NCBI RefSeq assembly: GCF_002855495.1
Contig: NZ_PKRO01000008.1
Span: 46,340-110,339, forward strand
Reading direction: 5' to 3'
DNA length: 64,000 bases
Source: Porphyrobacter sp. TH134
GTDB lineage: Bacteria > Pseudomonadota > Alphaproteobacteria > Sphingomonadales > Sphingomonadaceae
Made by a program: the position numbers and the translations under genes. The notes below the pieces were generated by a model. The model was not told the DNA's origin, ran no database searches, and saw only the letters and a list, made by a program, of their open reading frames with translations. Below, in pieces: positions 41,617 to 50,152 of this stretch. Numbering within the stretch: position 1 is the first letter of the stretch; every line of letters starts with the position of its first letter.

Positions 41617-43176
41617 CTATGGCGGTGAAACATCGCCGCCCTCGTCCTTGACCTGCTCAGAGCGCACAAAAAAGACCAGCAGCACAGCCATCACCGTCAG
41701 CACCCCGATCAGCAGCCATGCATCATTGATCGCTTGGACCAGAGCCTGCCGTTCCACCAGCGGGCGTATCATCTCTTCGGTGAATTCATCGACCGGCATG
41801 CCAAGCTGTTCGATAAAGGCATCGCGCGGAATGCCGATCCGGACCGCCGTCTGGATGTTGCCCGCCTTAAGCTCGTCAACGATTGCGGCACCATAGGTTG
41901 CCGCGCGGCTGAAGATCGTGGTGTCGATGAGCGCAAGTCCGATGGCTCCGCCAAGGTTGCGCATCAGGTTGAACAACCCGCTGCCATCCGCCACCAGTTC
42001 AGGCGACAGGCGGCCCAGCGCCATGCGTGTCGGCGGCAGCAGGCAAAACATGGTGGCAACGCCCCGCAAGATCTGCGGCAAGACCATCTCGGCAAAGTCG
42101 GTATCGGCGGTCTGCTCTGTGCTCATGAACAGGCCGGCGGCAAACAGCACGAAGCCGAATACGGTCAGGCTGCGCGCGCCAACGCGCTGCTCAAGATAGA
42201 CGGCGACGGGCGCGGCAATCAGCTGGGCGATCCCGGTGACCAGCATGATCTCGCCAATCCGAAGCGCATCATGTTCGCGCACCAGGCCCAGAAAAAACGG
42301 CATCAGATAGGTCGAACCGAACAGCCCCACGCCAAGGATGAAGCTCAGCGCGCAGCCGATGGCAAAGTTGCGATCCTTGAAGCACTGCAATTCCACCAGC
42401 GGAGCCGATGACCGGACCGTGCGCCAAACGAACCCCACAGCGCAAACCGCAAACCCCGCCAGCAGCGCGGCCACCCCGGGCGAGAGCCAGCCTTCGGTCG
42501 GCGCATCTTTCAGCCCGATCTGGAGCGCGGTCAGCCCCGCTGCCAGAAGGGCAAGCGCCGCAGCATCGACCGACCGGGCGACGCGCCTGTTGCTCAGCGC
42601 TGTGCGCAGCGTCACTGCCGCTCCGACCGCTGCCAGAATGCCCGGCACGATGTTGATCCGGAACAGCCAGTGCCACGAATAGGTTTCGGTAATCCAGCCG
42701 CCCACGATGGGGCCGACAGTCGGCGCGAACACCGCCGCGACCCCGGCAATGGTTGTGGCAATGCCTTGCGACCGCAGCGGAAACAGCAGGAACACGGCCG
42801 AAAACACCGCCGGTATCAAGGTGCCCCCCGCAAACCCCTGCACAATCCGCCAGGCAATCAGCGCAGCAAAGGTCTGGCTTTCCGAACAGCCGACCGACGC
42901 AATGGTGAACACGGTGACAGCCGACACGAACAGCCAGCGCATCCCCAATCGGGCCGTCAGGAACCCGGTCAGCGGGATCGCCACAATTTCGGCTGTGAGA
43001 TAGGCGGTCTGGATCCAGATCATCTGGTCCGTGCCGATATTGAGCGCGCTCTGGATTGTCGGCAGGGATGTCGCGACGATCTGAATATCGAGGATCGCCA
43101 TGAACATGCCGATGCACATGAAACTGAAACCGGCCCAGGTTCGCAGACTGGCTTCGGGTATTTCGTTGCCGTTCAT
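41617..43176 (-). CDS. DHA2-family (EmrB/QacA-type) drug:H+ antiporter
   Basis: A 519-residue exporter with 14 predicted membrane segments. Motifs: IQIVATSLPTIQSAL in helix 1 (motif D1), GFLTARLGMRWLF between helices 2 and 3 (motif A), WRIVQGFAGGTLIP (motif B) and GPIVGGWITETYSWHWLFRI (motif C of antiporters). ATG 43176 (MNGNEIPEASLRTW) fits the family; ATG 43206 would add ten residues. No EmrA-type adaptor is beside it. It is divergent from the type III polyketide synthase with a 159-bp gap, so it may export or protect against the lipid product of that pathway; that link is inferred from position only. Confidence 0.88.
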   Translation of the reverse strand: MNGNEIPEASLRTWAGFSFMCIGMFMAILDIQIVATSLPTIQSALNIGTDQMIWIQTAYLTAEIVAIPLTGFLTARLGMRWLFVSAVTVFTIASVGCSESQTFAALIAWRIVQGFAGGTLIPAVFSAVFLLFPLRSQGIATTIAGVAAVFAPTVGPIVGGWITETYSWHWLFRINIVPGILAAVGAAVTLRTALSNRRVARSVDAAALALLAAGLTALQIGLKDAPTEGWLSPGVAALLAGFAVCAVGFVWRTVRSSAPLVELQCFKDRNFAIGCALSFILGVGLFGSTYLMPFFLGLVREHDALRIGEIMLVTGIAQLIAAPVAVYLEQRVGARSLTVFGFVLFAAGLFMSTEQTADTDFAEMVLPQILRGVATMFCLLPPTRMALGRLSPELVADGSGLFNLMRNLGGAIGLALIDTTIFSRAATYGAAIVDELKAGNIQTAVRIGIPRDAFIEQLGMPVDEFTEEMIRPLVERQALVQAINDAWLLIGVLTVMAVLLVFFVRSEQVKDEGGDVSPP

Positions 43177-43335
43177 CCGATGGCAGGTAGCCGAAGACCG
43201 GGCCATTGACTAAAAGAAACTGGAAACCGCGCGCGGACCGGTGCCGTAGCTTACCGGAACGATCCTTTGGCGGAGCCATCGCTTGAATAACCCAAACCAG
43301 ATTGCCGGCCGGTTGGCCGATGTGAGGCTCCCTTC

Positions 43336-44385
43336 ATGATACCGGTCAGCATCCACTCGCTCGCTACGGCGACACCGCCCCATATTCTCGATCAGACAAC
43401 CGGGGCGCAGGTCGCCGAACAGCTGCTGGGCGGCGCTTTTGATGATTTCGGCAGGCTGCGGTCAATCTACGCCAATGCCGGGATCGATATGCGCCAACTG
43501 GCTCGCCCGGTTGCCTGGTACACGCAGCCGCGCGGCATCGCCGAACGCACCGAAGTCTACCTTGAAGTGGCGCTCGACCTGTTTGTCGAAGCGGCGCAGA
43601 CGGCACTGGCCGAAGCCGGCATTGCTGCGAGTGACGTGGACGTCATCGTTACCGTTTCGTCCACCGGTATTGCCACGCCCAGCCTAGAAGCGCGCGCGAT
43701 GGGCCGGATGGCATTCCGTAGCGATGTCTCGCGCGTCCCGGTGTTTGGCCTGGGCTGTGCGGGCGGCGTATCGGGACTGGGGCTGGCCGCGAAGCTTGCC
43801 CGGGCGGACAAGGGCGCCACGGTGCTGTTTGTAACGGTCGAATTGTGCAGCCTTGCGCTCCGAACCGAAAACGTCGGCAAGGCGGATATCGTCTCGACCG
43901 CGCTGTTCGGTGACGGCGCGGCAGCCTGCGTGATCCGGCCGGGCGCACAAGGGTTCGCGCAGATTGTCGGCAGCGCCGAGAAAACCTGGCCCGATACCCT
44001 CGACATCATGGGTTGGCAGATGGAGCCTGCCGGACTGGGCGTCATCCTCAACCGCGCCATTCCCGCCTTCGCGCGGCGGGAGTTTCGCGGCGCGGTGGAA
44101 GCGATGCTGACCCCGCAGGATGTGCAGATCGGCGAAGTGGATCGCTTCATCTGCCACCCCGGCGGCGCCAAGGTTGTGGACGCGATCGAAGCCGCGCTCG
44201 CCTTGCCGCAAGGCAGCCTCAATGACGAGCGCGAGGTTTTGCGCCAACACGGCAACATGTCCGCGCCCACTGCCCTGTTCGTGCTCGACCGGGTGCGCAA
44301 GCAGGGGATGCCGCCCTTGTCGGTCATGACCGCACTTGGGCCGGGCTTTACCGCCAGCACACTCACCTTGCGGAGCGCGGCATGA
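43336..44385 (+). CDS. Type III polyketide synthase (chalcone/alkylresorcinol synthase family)
   Basis: A 349-residue thiolase-fold enzyme with the complete type III triad: Cys141 in VFGLGCAGGVSG, His274 in FICHPGGAKV and Asn307 in QHGNMSAPT. Such enzymes extend an acyl-CoA starter with malonyl-CoA and cyclise the chain to pyrones, resorcinols or resorcylic acids. The PGGxKV and GNMSAPT text is typical of bacterial members that make alkylpyrones or alkylresorcinols. The stop overlaps the start of a membrane methyltransferase (ATGA), the same pairing as srsA-srsB in Streptomyces griseus, where the phenolic lipid is O-methylated. The product here is probably a (methylated) phenolic or pyrone lipid. 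Confidence 0.92.
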   Translation: MIPVSIHSLATATPPHILDQTTGAQVAEQLLGGAFDDFGRLRSIYANAGIDMRQLARPVAWYTQPRGIAERTEVYLEVALDLFVEAAQTALAEAGIAASDVDVIVTVSSTGIATPSLEARAMGRMAFRSDVSRVPVFGLGCAGGVSGLGLAAKLARADKGATVLFVTVELCSLALRTENVGKADIVSTALFGDGAAACVIRPGAQGFAQIVGSAEKTWPDTLDIMGWQMEPAGLGVILNRAIPAFARREFRGAVEAMLTPQDVQIGEVDRFICHPGGAKVVDAIEAALALPQGSLNDEREVLRQHGNMSAPTALFVLDRVRKQGMPPLSVMTALGPGFTASTLTLRSAA

Positions 44386-44876
44386 CCCTGCCCTATGCCA
44401 TCATGCTGTTCGTCACGCTTCAGCGCCTGTCCGAACTGGTTATCGCGCGCAGCAACACCAAAGCGCTGCTGGCGCGCGGCGCAATTGAATACGGGCGGTC
44501 GCATTATCCGGTCATGGTGCTGATGCACGCTTCGTGGCTGGCCGTCTTATGGGCCACGGTCGGCGGCGCGCCGGTCAATCTGCCCCTACTGGCCGTCTTT
44601 GCCGGTTTGCAGGCCATGCGCGTCTGGGTGCTGGTCACGCTGGGGCGGCGCTGGACGACCCGCATTATCGTTCCCAAGGGCGAACCGCTGATTACCGGCG
44701 GCCCGTTCCGCATCATGCGGCATCCCAACTATTTCGTTGTCATCGCTGAAATCGCGGTGCTGCCGCTGATCTTCGGGCTGGTCTGGGTAGCGGCGCTCTA
44801 TTCCGTCCTGAATGCGGCGATGCTGTGGGTTCGCATCCGGGCAGAGAACGCCGCCTATTGCGAAGCGGCGGCCTGA
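44382..44876 (+). CDS. Isoprenylcysteine carboxyl methyltransferase (ICMT)-family protein
   Basis: A 164-residue membrane protein with about four hydrophobic segments. The ICMT/PEMT signature is visible: IVPKGEPLITGGPFRIMRHP and NYFVVIAEIAVLPL, followed by RIRAENAAY. The family transfers methyl groups from S-adenosylmethionine to lipid-like substrates in the membrane. Coupled by ATGA overlap to the type III polyketide synthase, it most likely O-methylates that enzyme's product, as SrsB does for alkylresorcinols. Bacteria of this type have no prenylated CaaX proteins, so the eukaryotic role is not expected. Its 3' end overlaps the convergent small-protein gene by 22 bp. Confidence 0.87.
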   Translation: MTLPYAIMLFVTLQRLSELVIARSNTKALLARGAIEYGRSHYPVMVLMHASWLAVLWATVGGAPVNLPLLAVFAGLQAMRVWVLVTLGRRWTTRIIVPKGEPLITGGPFRIMRHPNYFVVIAEIAVLPLIFGLVWVAALYSVLNAAMLWVRIRAENAAYCEAAA

Positions 44877-45154
44877 CCGGACGACTGTCGCCGCGCGGCG
44901 GCTTCCCGCTCGGCCTTGATCTTGAGCATCGCCGATTTGCAGGTGGGCGATGTCCTGTCGATATTTCTGATCATGCAGGCTTCAACCTTCTTGCGGCTGA
45001 GCGATTTCATCTCGGCCGGACACAGCTTGCGCGCTTCCTGCACGCAGGCTTTCTTGCCGGGATCGGGCGCGGCCATGGCAGGGCCGGTCAGGGCAATTCC
45101 CGTCACAAACGCTGCAAAACCGAGCGCAATCGTGTCAAATCCCTGCCGTTTCAT
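44855..45154 (-). CDS. Small secreted four-cysteine protein, function unknown
   Basis: A 99-residue protein with a signal peptide (MKRQGFDTIALGFAAFVTGI to about residue 28, PAMAAPD). The mature part is basic and carries four Cys in KKACVQEARKLCPAEM and VEACMIRNIDRTSPTCKSA, with a Lys/Arg/Ala-rich tail. The spacing C-x7-C and C-x12-C suggests two disulfide-stapled helices, as in small periplasmic cysteine-rich proteins. I do not recognise a functional family. It overlaps the methyltransferase gene tail to tail and lies 133 bp from tRNA-Arg, apparently as a single-gene unit. Confidence 0.75.
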   Translation of the reverse strand: MKRQGFDTIALGFAAFVTGIALTGPAMAAPDPGKKACVQEARKLCPAEMKSLSRKKVEACMIRNIDRTSPTCKSAMLKIKAEREAAARRQSSGQAAASQ

Positions 45155-45212
45155 GCTCGCATATTCCCTTTATCGTGCGCGCCGGTAGCCCCTTTCAGGG
45201 TGGAGACGGCGC

Positions 45213-45236
45213 GGGCCCGACAATCTTGTCGGGGCC
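45213..45236 (-). terminator. Hairpin downstream of tRNA-Arg
   Basis: GGCCCGACAA pairs with TTGTCGGGGCC (one bulge) 52 bp after the 3' end of the tRNA. There is no T-run on the minus strand, so it is only a candidate end of the tRNA transcript. Confidence 0.35.
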
Positions 45237-45287
45237 GTCACCGCTTCGCGCAGAGCATGGCGCCCACCAGCTGAACCTTGCAAGAAC

Positions 45288-45364
45288 TGGCGCGCCCGGC
45301 AGGACTCGAACCTGCTGCCTCAAGATTAGAAGTCTCGCGCTCTATCCAGATGAGCTACGGGCGC
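45288..45364 (-). tRNA. tRNA-Arg (anticodon TCT)
   Basis: On the minus strand a full cloverleaf can be folded: acceptor GCGCCCG / CGGGCGC, D-arm GCTC..GAGC, anticodon stem CGAGA / TCTTG with loop CTTCTAA (anticodon TCT), and T-arm GCAGG-TTCGAGT-CCTGC. The discriminator is G and CCA is encoded (45288-45290). It reads AGA codons. The 3' end of a tRNA is a common integration site, but no integrase or repeated tRNA end is visible in the flanks. Confidence 0.95.
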
Positions 45365-45425
45365 GCGCCGTCCTCGCCAATAGCGCGCTTTGCCGGACAG
45401 GCAAATCGCGCTAACCGGACGAGCG

Positions 45426-46310
45426 ATGGAAAAAACCTCTCCCGCTGATCCAGCCGCCGCTTTCGACCGCGATCCGACCGACGGCATCGTCGCCACCAGC
45501 CGCCCGCCGGTGACGTTCCGCTATTATGATCTGGTCATGGCAGCGTTTGTGGCGATCCTGCTGCTGTCGAACATCATCGGTGCGGCCAAGCTGACCTATG
45601 TCGATGTGCCGTTCTGGCCCGAAGGCTGGTGGCCGGCGGCTGATGGCACCTTCATCTACGGCGCTGGCATCCTGTTCTTCCCGCTGGGCTATGTGATCGG
45701 CGACGTGCTGACCGAAATCTACGGCTTTGCCAAGGCGCGCCGGGTGATCTGGGTGGGGACGGCGGCGATGCTGTTTCTGGCCTTCATGTCCTTTGTCGTC
45801 ACCGCCCTGCCCCCCTTTGCAGGATGGGAATGCGCAGCGAGCGGCTTTGGCGGCCCGCGCCCGGTTACCGCCACTGCCGATGCGGCAATCTCCGGCGGCG
45901 CGATCTGTCAGGGCACCTACGAAAGCGTGTTCGGCAGCACCTGGCGCATCGTCGTCGCCTCGATCACCGCCTTCTGGGCGGGCGAATTCGTCAATTCCTT
46001 CGTCATGGCCAAGATGAAGGTGTGGACCAAGGGCCGCGCCTTGTGGACCCGCACCATCGGCTCGACCTTTGTGGGGCAAGGCGTCGACAGCCTGATCTTC
46101 TACCCGGTGGCCTTTTACGGCATCTGGACGACCGACGCGGTGCTGACCGTGATGGTCACCAACTGGGCGCTGAAAGTGGTATGGGAAGCGGTGCTGACCC
46201 CGGTGACCTATGTGGTCGTGGGCAAGCTGAAGGCGGCCGAAGGGGTCGATCTGTTCGATATCGACACCAATTTCTCACCCTTTGCCAAAACCGGGCAGAC
46301 GGCCAGCTAA
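45426..46310 (+). CDS. Queuosine-precursor transporter (YhhQ/VUT family)
   Basis: A 294-residue membrane protein with about six hydrophobic segments. ILFFPLGYVIGDVLTEIYGF and FVGQGVDSLIFYPVAFYG are the conserved parts of the YhhQ family, which imports 7-cyano-7-deazaguanine or 7-aminomethyl-7-deazaguanine for tRNA queuosine synthesis. Compared with E. coli YhhQ (about 220 residues) it has a long N-terminal extension and an insert of about 40 residues between membrane segments (PPFAGWECAASGFGG to GGAICQG) with two Cys, probably exposed on one side. ATG 45426 was chosen; the frame is open a little further upstream. No preQ1 riboswitch was seen upstream. The 3' end overlaps the convergent ppx gene by 4 bp. 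Confidence 0.88.
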   Translation: MEKTSPADPAAAFDRDPTDGIVATSRPPVTFRYYDLVMAAFVAILLLSNIIGAAKLTYVDVPFWPEGWWPAADGTFIYGAGILFFPLGYVIGDVLTEIYGFAKARRVIWVGTAAMLFLAFMSFVVTALPPFAGWECAASGFGGPRPVTATADAAISGGAICQGTYESVFGSTWRIVVASITAFWAGEFVNSFVMAKMKVWTKGRALWTRTIGSTFVGQGVDSLIFYPVAFYGIWTTDAVLTVMVTNWALKVVWEAVLTPVTYVVVGKLKAAEGVDLFDIDTNFSPFAKTGQTAS

Positions 46311-47836
46311 AGCTCGCTTTCGGGCACGATTTCGACCCGCCAACCAAGGCCAAGCCTGCCGGCGAGCAGCTTCATGTCCTTTTCGGTCGGCTGGCCGAAC
46401 AGGGCGGCGTGGCTTGTCGCAAGGCGTAGCACCAGCGCGCCATCGTCCACCACCAGCCGGCTGACTTCGAGCGACCGGCGCGACTGTGCGCCGAGCCTGC
46501 GCGCCAACCTGAGCGCAAGGCCCCAGCGCACCGCTTCCTCAATCGCCTCCTCGCTCGCCAGCGCGCGCACTTCGGCAGGCAGGCTCAGCTGGTTGCCATT
46601 GGCGGCAATCGCCGCCGCCAGCATCGCCCGGCCCATACCGTCGACCCCAATCCAGCGCTTGTGCAGCGCCCAGTTGATCGCCTGCGGCTGGCGGATGTTG
46701 GGCTCGATCTGCATTGCCGCGAGCGCCAGCATCGTCGCTGCCAACCGCAGCCGCTCGCTCCCGTGCTGACGCGCAGGCGCGGCATCGAGCGTCCAGGCCG
46801 CCATCCGCGTTGACAGCGTCGGTTCGGCCCCGCGCTGGCTGGCGAAGACCGCTACCCCTGCCAGCAGCGGGTCTTGCGCCCGGGTGTGATCGGGGAGCCG
46901 GTCATACAGCAGCCCTTCGCGCAGACCCCATGACGAAAACACCACCTTTTCGGGCGCCAACCGCGCCAGCAACGCCTGAAGCAGCACCGCGGCATCGGGC
47001 AGCTTTTCAGCGCGCATCGACGAAATCCGCTCGCGCCCCTTCAACGTATCGCTTTCGCTCGCCGACAGAGCGGCTGTGAGGGCCTGCGCGCTTTCCAGAT
47101 CAATGGCAAAGCCATGCGGATCGCTGAGCGGCCAGCCGCGCGCGGCCATCGCGTACACCGCCATCGCCCGCCAGGTGCCGCCCACCAGATAGAGCGCGCC
47201 GTTTTCCGCCGGTAGATTGCCCGACAGATCCCATCCGTCCTTGCGGATCGCCTTGTCGAGGCTTTTGCGCATGTCCGCGCGGCCACCCTTGCGGTGGTCA
47301 GGCAGGCGCAGTGTGCCCAGTGGCAAGGAGCTGGCGCTGTCCGCCGTGCGATTGGCCACCCGCACCAATTCAAGACTGCCGCCGCCAAGGTCCGCCACAA
47401 TCCCGCGCGCATCAGGGAAGGCGCCGATCACGCCGTGGGCGCTCAGCAGCGCTTCTTCCTCGCCCGAAATCACCCGCGGCGTCAGGCCGATCTCGGTCAG
47501 CTGCGCAAGAAACTCCGGCGCGTTGGCAGCGTCGCGCACCGCAGCGGTCGCCACGGTTTCGACATCCCTGACCCCCAGATCGGTCAGCAGCAGCGCAAAC
47601 CGCTTCAGGCCCCGCAGCGCCAGCGCCACCGCTTCGTCTGCCAGCCTGCCGGTCGCGGCAATTTCTCGCCCGAGCTTGGCGGTCACTTTTTCGTTCAGCA
47701 GCACGGTTGGCGCGCGCATCGTACCGCCGTAGACGACCAGACGCACCGTGTTGGAACCGATATCGATGATCGCACGGTTGGGCGCGCCGCTGCCCAGTGC
47801 CGCCTCGCGGTTTTCCCGCCGCCAGCGCCAGATCAT
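46307..47836 (-). CDS. ppx: Exopolyphosphatase / pppGpp phosphatase (Ppx/GppA family)
   Basis: A 509-residue ASKHA-fold phosphatase. The N-terminal phosphate loop AIIDIGSNTVRLVVYGG (about 22-38) and second motif GIVADLGGGSLELV (about 142-155) are intact, as is the acidic EEEALLSAHGVIG segment between them. A C-terminal HD-like domain extends from about 310. It hydrolyses terminal phosphate from polyphosphate and/or the 5' phosphate of pppGpp. The ATG overlaps the stop of the polyphosphate kinase gene (ATGA), so synthesis and breakdown enzymes are co-translated. The sequence cannot tell Ppx from GppA activity with certainty, but the pairing with ppk favours Ppx. Confidence 0.9.
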   Translation of the reverse strand: MIWRWRRENREAALGSGAPNRAIIDIGSNTVRLVVYGGTMRAPTVLLNEKVTAKLGREIAATGRLADEAVALALRGLKRFALLLTDLGVRDVETVATAAVRDAANAPEFLAQLTEIGLTPRVISGEEEALLSAHGVIGAFPDARGIVADLGGGSLELVRVANRTADSASSLPLGTLRLPDHRKGGRADMRKSLDKAIRKDGWDLSGNLPAENGALYLVGGTWRAMAVYAMAARGWPLSDPHGFAIDLESAQALTAALSASESDTLKGRERISSMRAEKLPDAAVLLQALLARLAPEKVVFSSWGLREGLLYDRLPDHTRAQDPLLAGVAVFASQRGAEPTLSTRMAAWTLDAAPARQHGSERLRLAATMLALAAMQIEPNIRQPQAINWALHKRWIGVDGMGRAMLAAAIAANGNQLSLPAEVRALASEEAIEEAVRWGLALRLARRLGAQSRRSLEVSRLVVDDGALVLRLATSHAALFGQPTEKDMKLLAGRLGLGWRVEIVPESEL

Positions 47837-50031
47837 GCCGCCGCCCCCCGCCGCAACGACAGCTTGGGCACCGCCCCTGCCTCCAGCGCGCCGCCGCGCC
47901 CGGACAATGACGGGTTGGTCATGAAATAGCGGTGGCAGTTAAACGGCTTGCCCTGCGCCACCACGCGCGAATAGCTGCCGTCGGGATGCAGCCACCAGCT
48001 TTGTTCGGTATCCAGCATATTGGCGAGCAGCACCTGCTGAAGCACCTGATCGTGCACCGTGCGGTTGAGTATAGGGATCAAGGCTTCGACCCGGCGATCA
48101 AGATTGCGGCTCATCATGTCAGCCGACGCGATAAACACCGCGGCATGGGCGCTGGGCAGACTATGGCCATTGGCAAAAGCATAGATGCGGCTGTGTTCCA
48201 GAAAGCGGCCGATCACAGACTTGACCCGGATATTCTCCGACATGCCTTCGATCCCGGGACGCAGGCAGCAGATGCCGCGCACCACCAGTTCCACCTGCAC
48301 GCCGGCATTGCTGGCAGCGTATAGCCGGTCGATCACGCCTTCATCGGTCAGCTGATTGCACTTCATCCAGATCGCCGCAGGCTTTCCGGCCTGTGCATGG
48401 GCGATTTCGGTATCGATGCGGGTGTAGATTTCCTCGCGCAGGTCGAACGGGGCGATGTGGATCCGTTCCAAGGCGTGGGGTTCGACATAGCCGGTGACAA
48501 AGTTGAACATCTTGGCGACATCGCGCCCCAGCTTGGGATCGGCGGTAAAGAAGCTGAGATCAGTGTAAACCTTGGCCGTGACCGGGTGATAATTGCCGGT
48601 GCCAAAGTGGCAATAGGTGCGAAAGCCATCACCTTCGCGCCGCACCACCATGGCAACCTTCGCATGGGTCTTCCAGTCGGTGAAGCCGTAGATCACCTGC
48701 ACGCCCGCGCGTTCGAGCTTGCTCGCCCATTTGAGGTTTTGCTCCTCATCGAACCGGGCTTTCAGCTCGACCACCGCGGTCACCGATTTGCCCGCCTCGG
48801 CCGCTTCGATCAGGGCATTGATGACCGCGCTTTGTGACCCGGCCCGGTAGAGCATCTGCTTGATCGCCACCACGTCCGGGTCCGCCGCAGCCTGCCGCAC
48901 GAAATCGACGACGACCTCGAAGCTTTCGTAAGGGTGGTGGATGATGATGTCCTTCTCGCGGATCGCGGAGAAAGCATCGCCATCATGCTCGCGCACGCGT
49001 TCGGGAAAGCGCGGCGAATAGGCATCGAACTTCAGATCGGGACGGTCCTCGCGCACGATTTCGGCAAGACCGTCGATCCCGATCATGCCGTCGGTCTTGA
49101 TAACAGCCGCCTCGTTGATGCCAAGCTGTTCGAGCAGCAGGGCTTCGGCAGCGGGATCGAAATCCTCCTCGATTTCCAGCTGGATCACCTGCCCCCGGCG
49201 GCGGCGCTGGATCGCGCTGCGGAAGGTGCGCACCAGATCTTCGGCCTCTTCCTCGATTTCGATGTCGCTGTCGCGCAGCACCCGGAACAGGCCGTCGCCC
49301 TGAATGGTAAAACCGGGAAACAGCTCACCCGCATAGCGCTGGATCAGCCGCGCGATCGAAATATACAGCGCCCCGCTATCCAGCGTCACGGCGTCTGGCA
49401 CCCGCACAAACCGGGGGAGCGCGCTGGGGATCAGCACCATTTCGATCAGCTGTTCGCGCGTGGCATTGCGGGTCAGCGTGAACAACAGGCCCATGCCTTC
49501 GTTCTGCACGAAGGGGAACGGGTGCGCCGGATCAAGCGCCTGCGGCGTGATGATCGGCAGGATTTCGTTGAGGAAATAGGCCTTCAGCCACTTGTGCGCG
49601 GCCGGGCTGACCCGCTGTTCGTCAGCGATGTGAATATCGGCGCCCGCCAGGCCTTCCTGCACCGAACGCCAGATGGTCTGCTGGATCGCGCTGAGTTCTA
49701 CCAGCTTGGCGCGGATCGCGGCCAATTGCTGGGTGGGGCTGCGCCCGTCGATCGACGGGGTTTCCAGCCCGCGCTGCACCTGACCCACCAGCCCGGCAAC
49801 ACGGATCATCATGAATTCATCAAGATTGCTGCCCGAAATCGACAGAAACCGCAGCCGTTCCAGCAGCGGGTAGGCCGAATTGCACGCCTCGGCCAGCACG
49901 CGCTGGTTGAATTGCAGCCACGAGAGTTCGCGGTTGAAATAGGGGGATTCGTCGTGGGCAAGCTCGGCCATTTGCACCGCGCCCGCAGGTGATGCGGGAG
50001 CCTCCTCGCTGCCAATCGGTGACGTACTCAT
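47833..50031 (-). CDS. ppk1: Polyphosphate kinase 1
   Basis: A 732-residue PPK1 with the four usual domains. It starts MSTSPIGSEEAPASPAG; the N-terminal domain text FNRELSWLQFNQRVLAEA is characteristic. The two phospholipase-D-like catalytic histidines are in KTHAKVAMVV (phosphorylated His) and FLEHSRIYAFANG; the segment HFGTGNYHPVTAKVYTDLSF lies between them. It polymerises the gamma-phosphate of ATP into polyphosphate at the inner membrane. It is followed by ppx with a 4-bp overlap. A pair of TTGTCAC / ATGTCAG repeats lies about 95-110 bp upstream but in the opposite orientation to the gene, so Pho control is possible but not demonstrated. Confidence 0.95.
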   Translation of the reverse strand: MSTSPIGSEEAPASPAGAVQMAELAHDESPYFNRELSWLQFNQRVLAEACNSAYPLLERLRFLSISGSNLDEFMMIRVAGLVGQVQRGLETPSIDGRSPTQQLAAIRAKLVELSAIQQTIWRSVQEGLAGADIHIADEQRVSPAAHKWLKAYFLNEILPIITPQALDPAHPFPFVQNEGMGLLFTLTRNATREQLIEMVLIPSALPRFVRVPDAVTLDSGALYISIARLIQRYAGELFPGFTIQGDGLFRVLRDSDIEIEEEAEDLVRTFRSAIQRRRRGQVIQLEIEEDFDPAAEALLLEQLGINEAAVIKTDGMIGIDGLAEIVREDRPDLKFDAYSPRFPERVREHDGDAFSAIREKDIIIHHPYESFEVVVDFVRQAAADPDVVAIKQMLYRAGSQSAVINALIEAAEAGKSVTAVVELKARFDEEQNLKWASKLERAGVQVIYGFTDWKTHAKVAMVVRREGDGFRTYCHFGTGNYHPVTAKVYTDLSFFTADPKLGRDVAKMFNFVTGYVEPHALERIHIAPFDLREEIYTRIDTEIAHAQAGKPAAIWMKCNQLTDEGVIDRLYAASNAGVQVELVVRGICCLRPGIEGMSENIRVKSVIGRFLEHSRIYAFANGHSLPSAHAAVFIASADMMSRNLDRRVEALIPILNRTVHDQVLQQVLLANMLDTEQSWWLHPDGSYSRVVAQGKPFNCHRYFMTNPSLSGRGGALEAGAVPKLSLRRGAAA

Positions 50032-50152
50032 TGCTGTCCTGTCCCGCTTCGCGCCTGCACTTGGGCGCGTTGCCCGTGCGCGCCATGTTCGGTTGAGCGA
50101 GCGGTGTAAATCAGGAAGGTGGGCTTGTCACATCAATGTCAGGCTGGACAGT

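Noticed and set aside
45288..45364. tRNA-Arg as the attachment site of an integrated island
   Set aside because: No integrase gene and no direct repeat of the tRNA 3' end is visible in either flank within the window.
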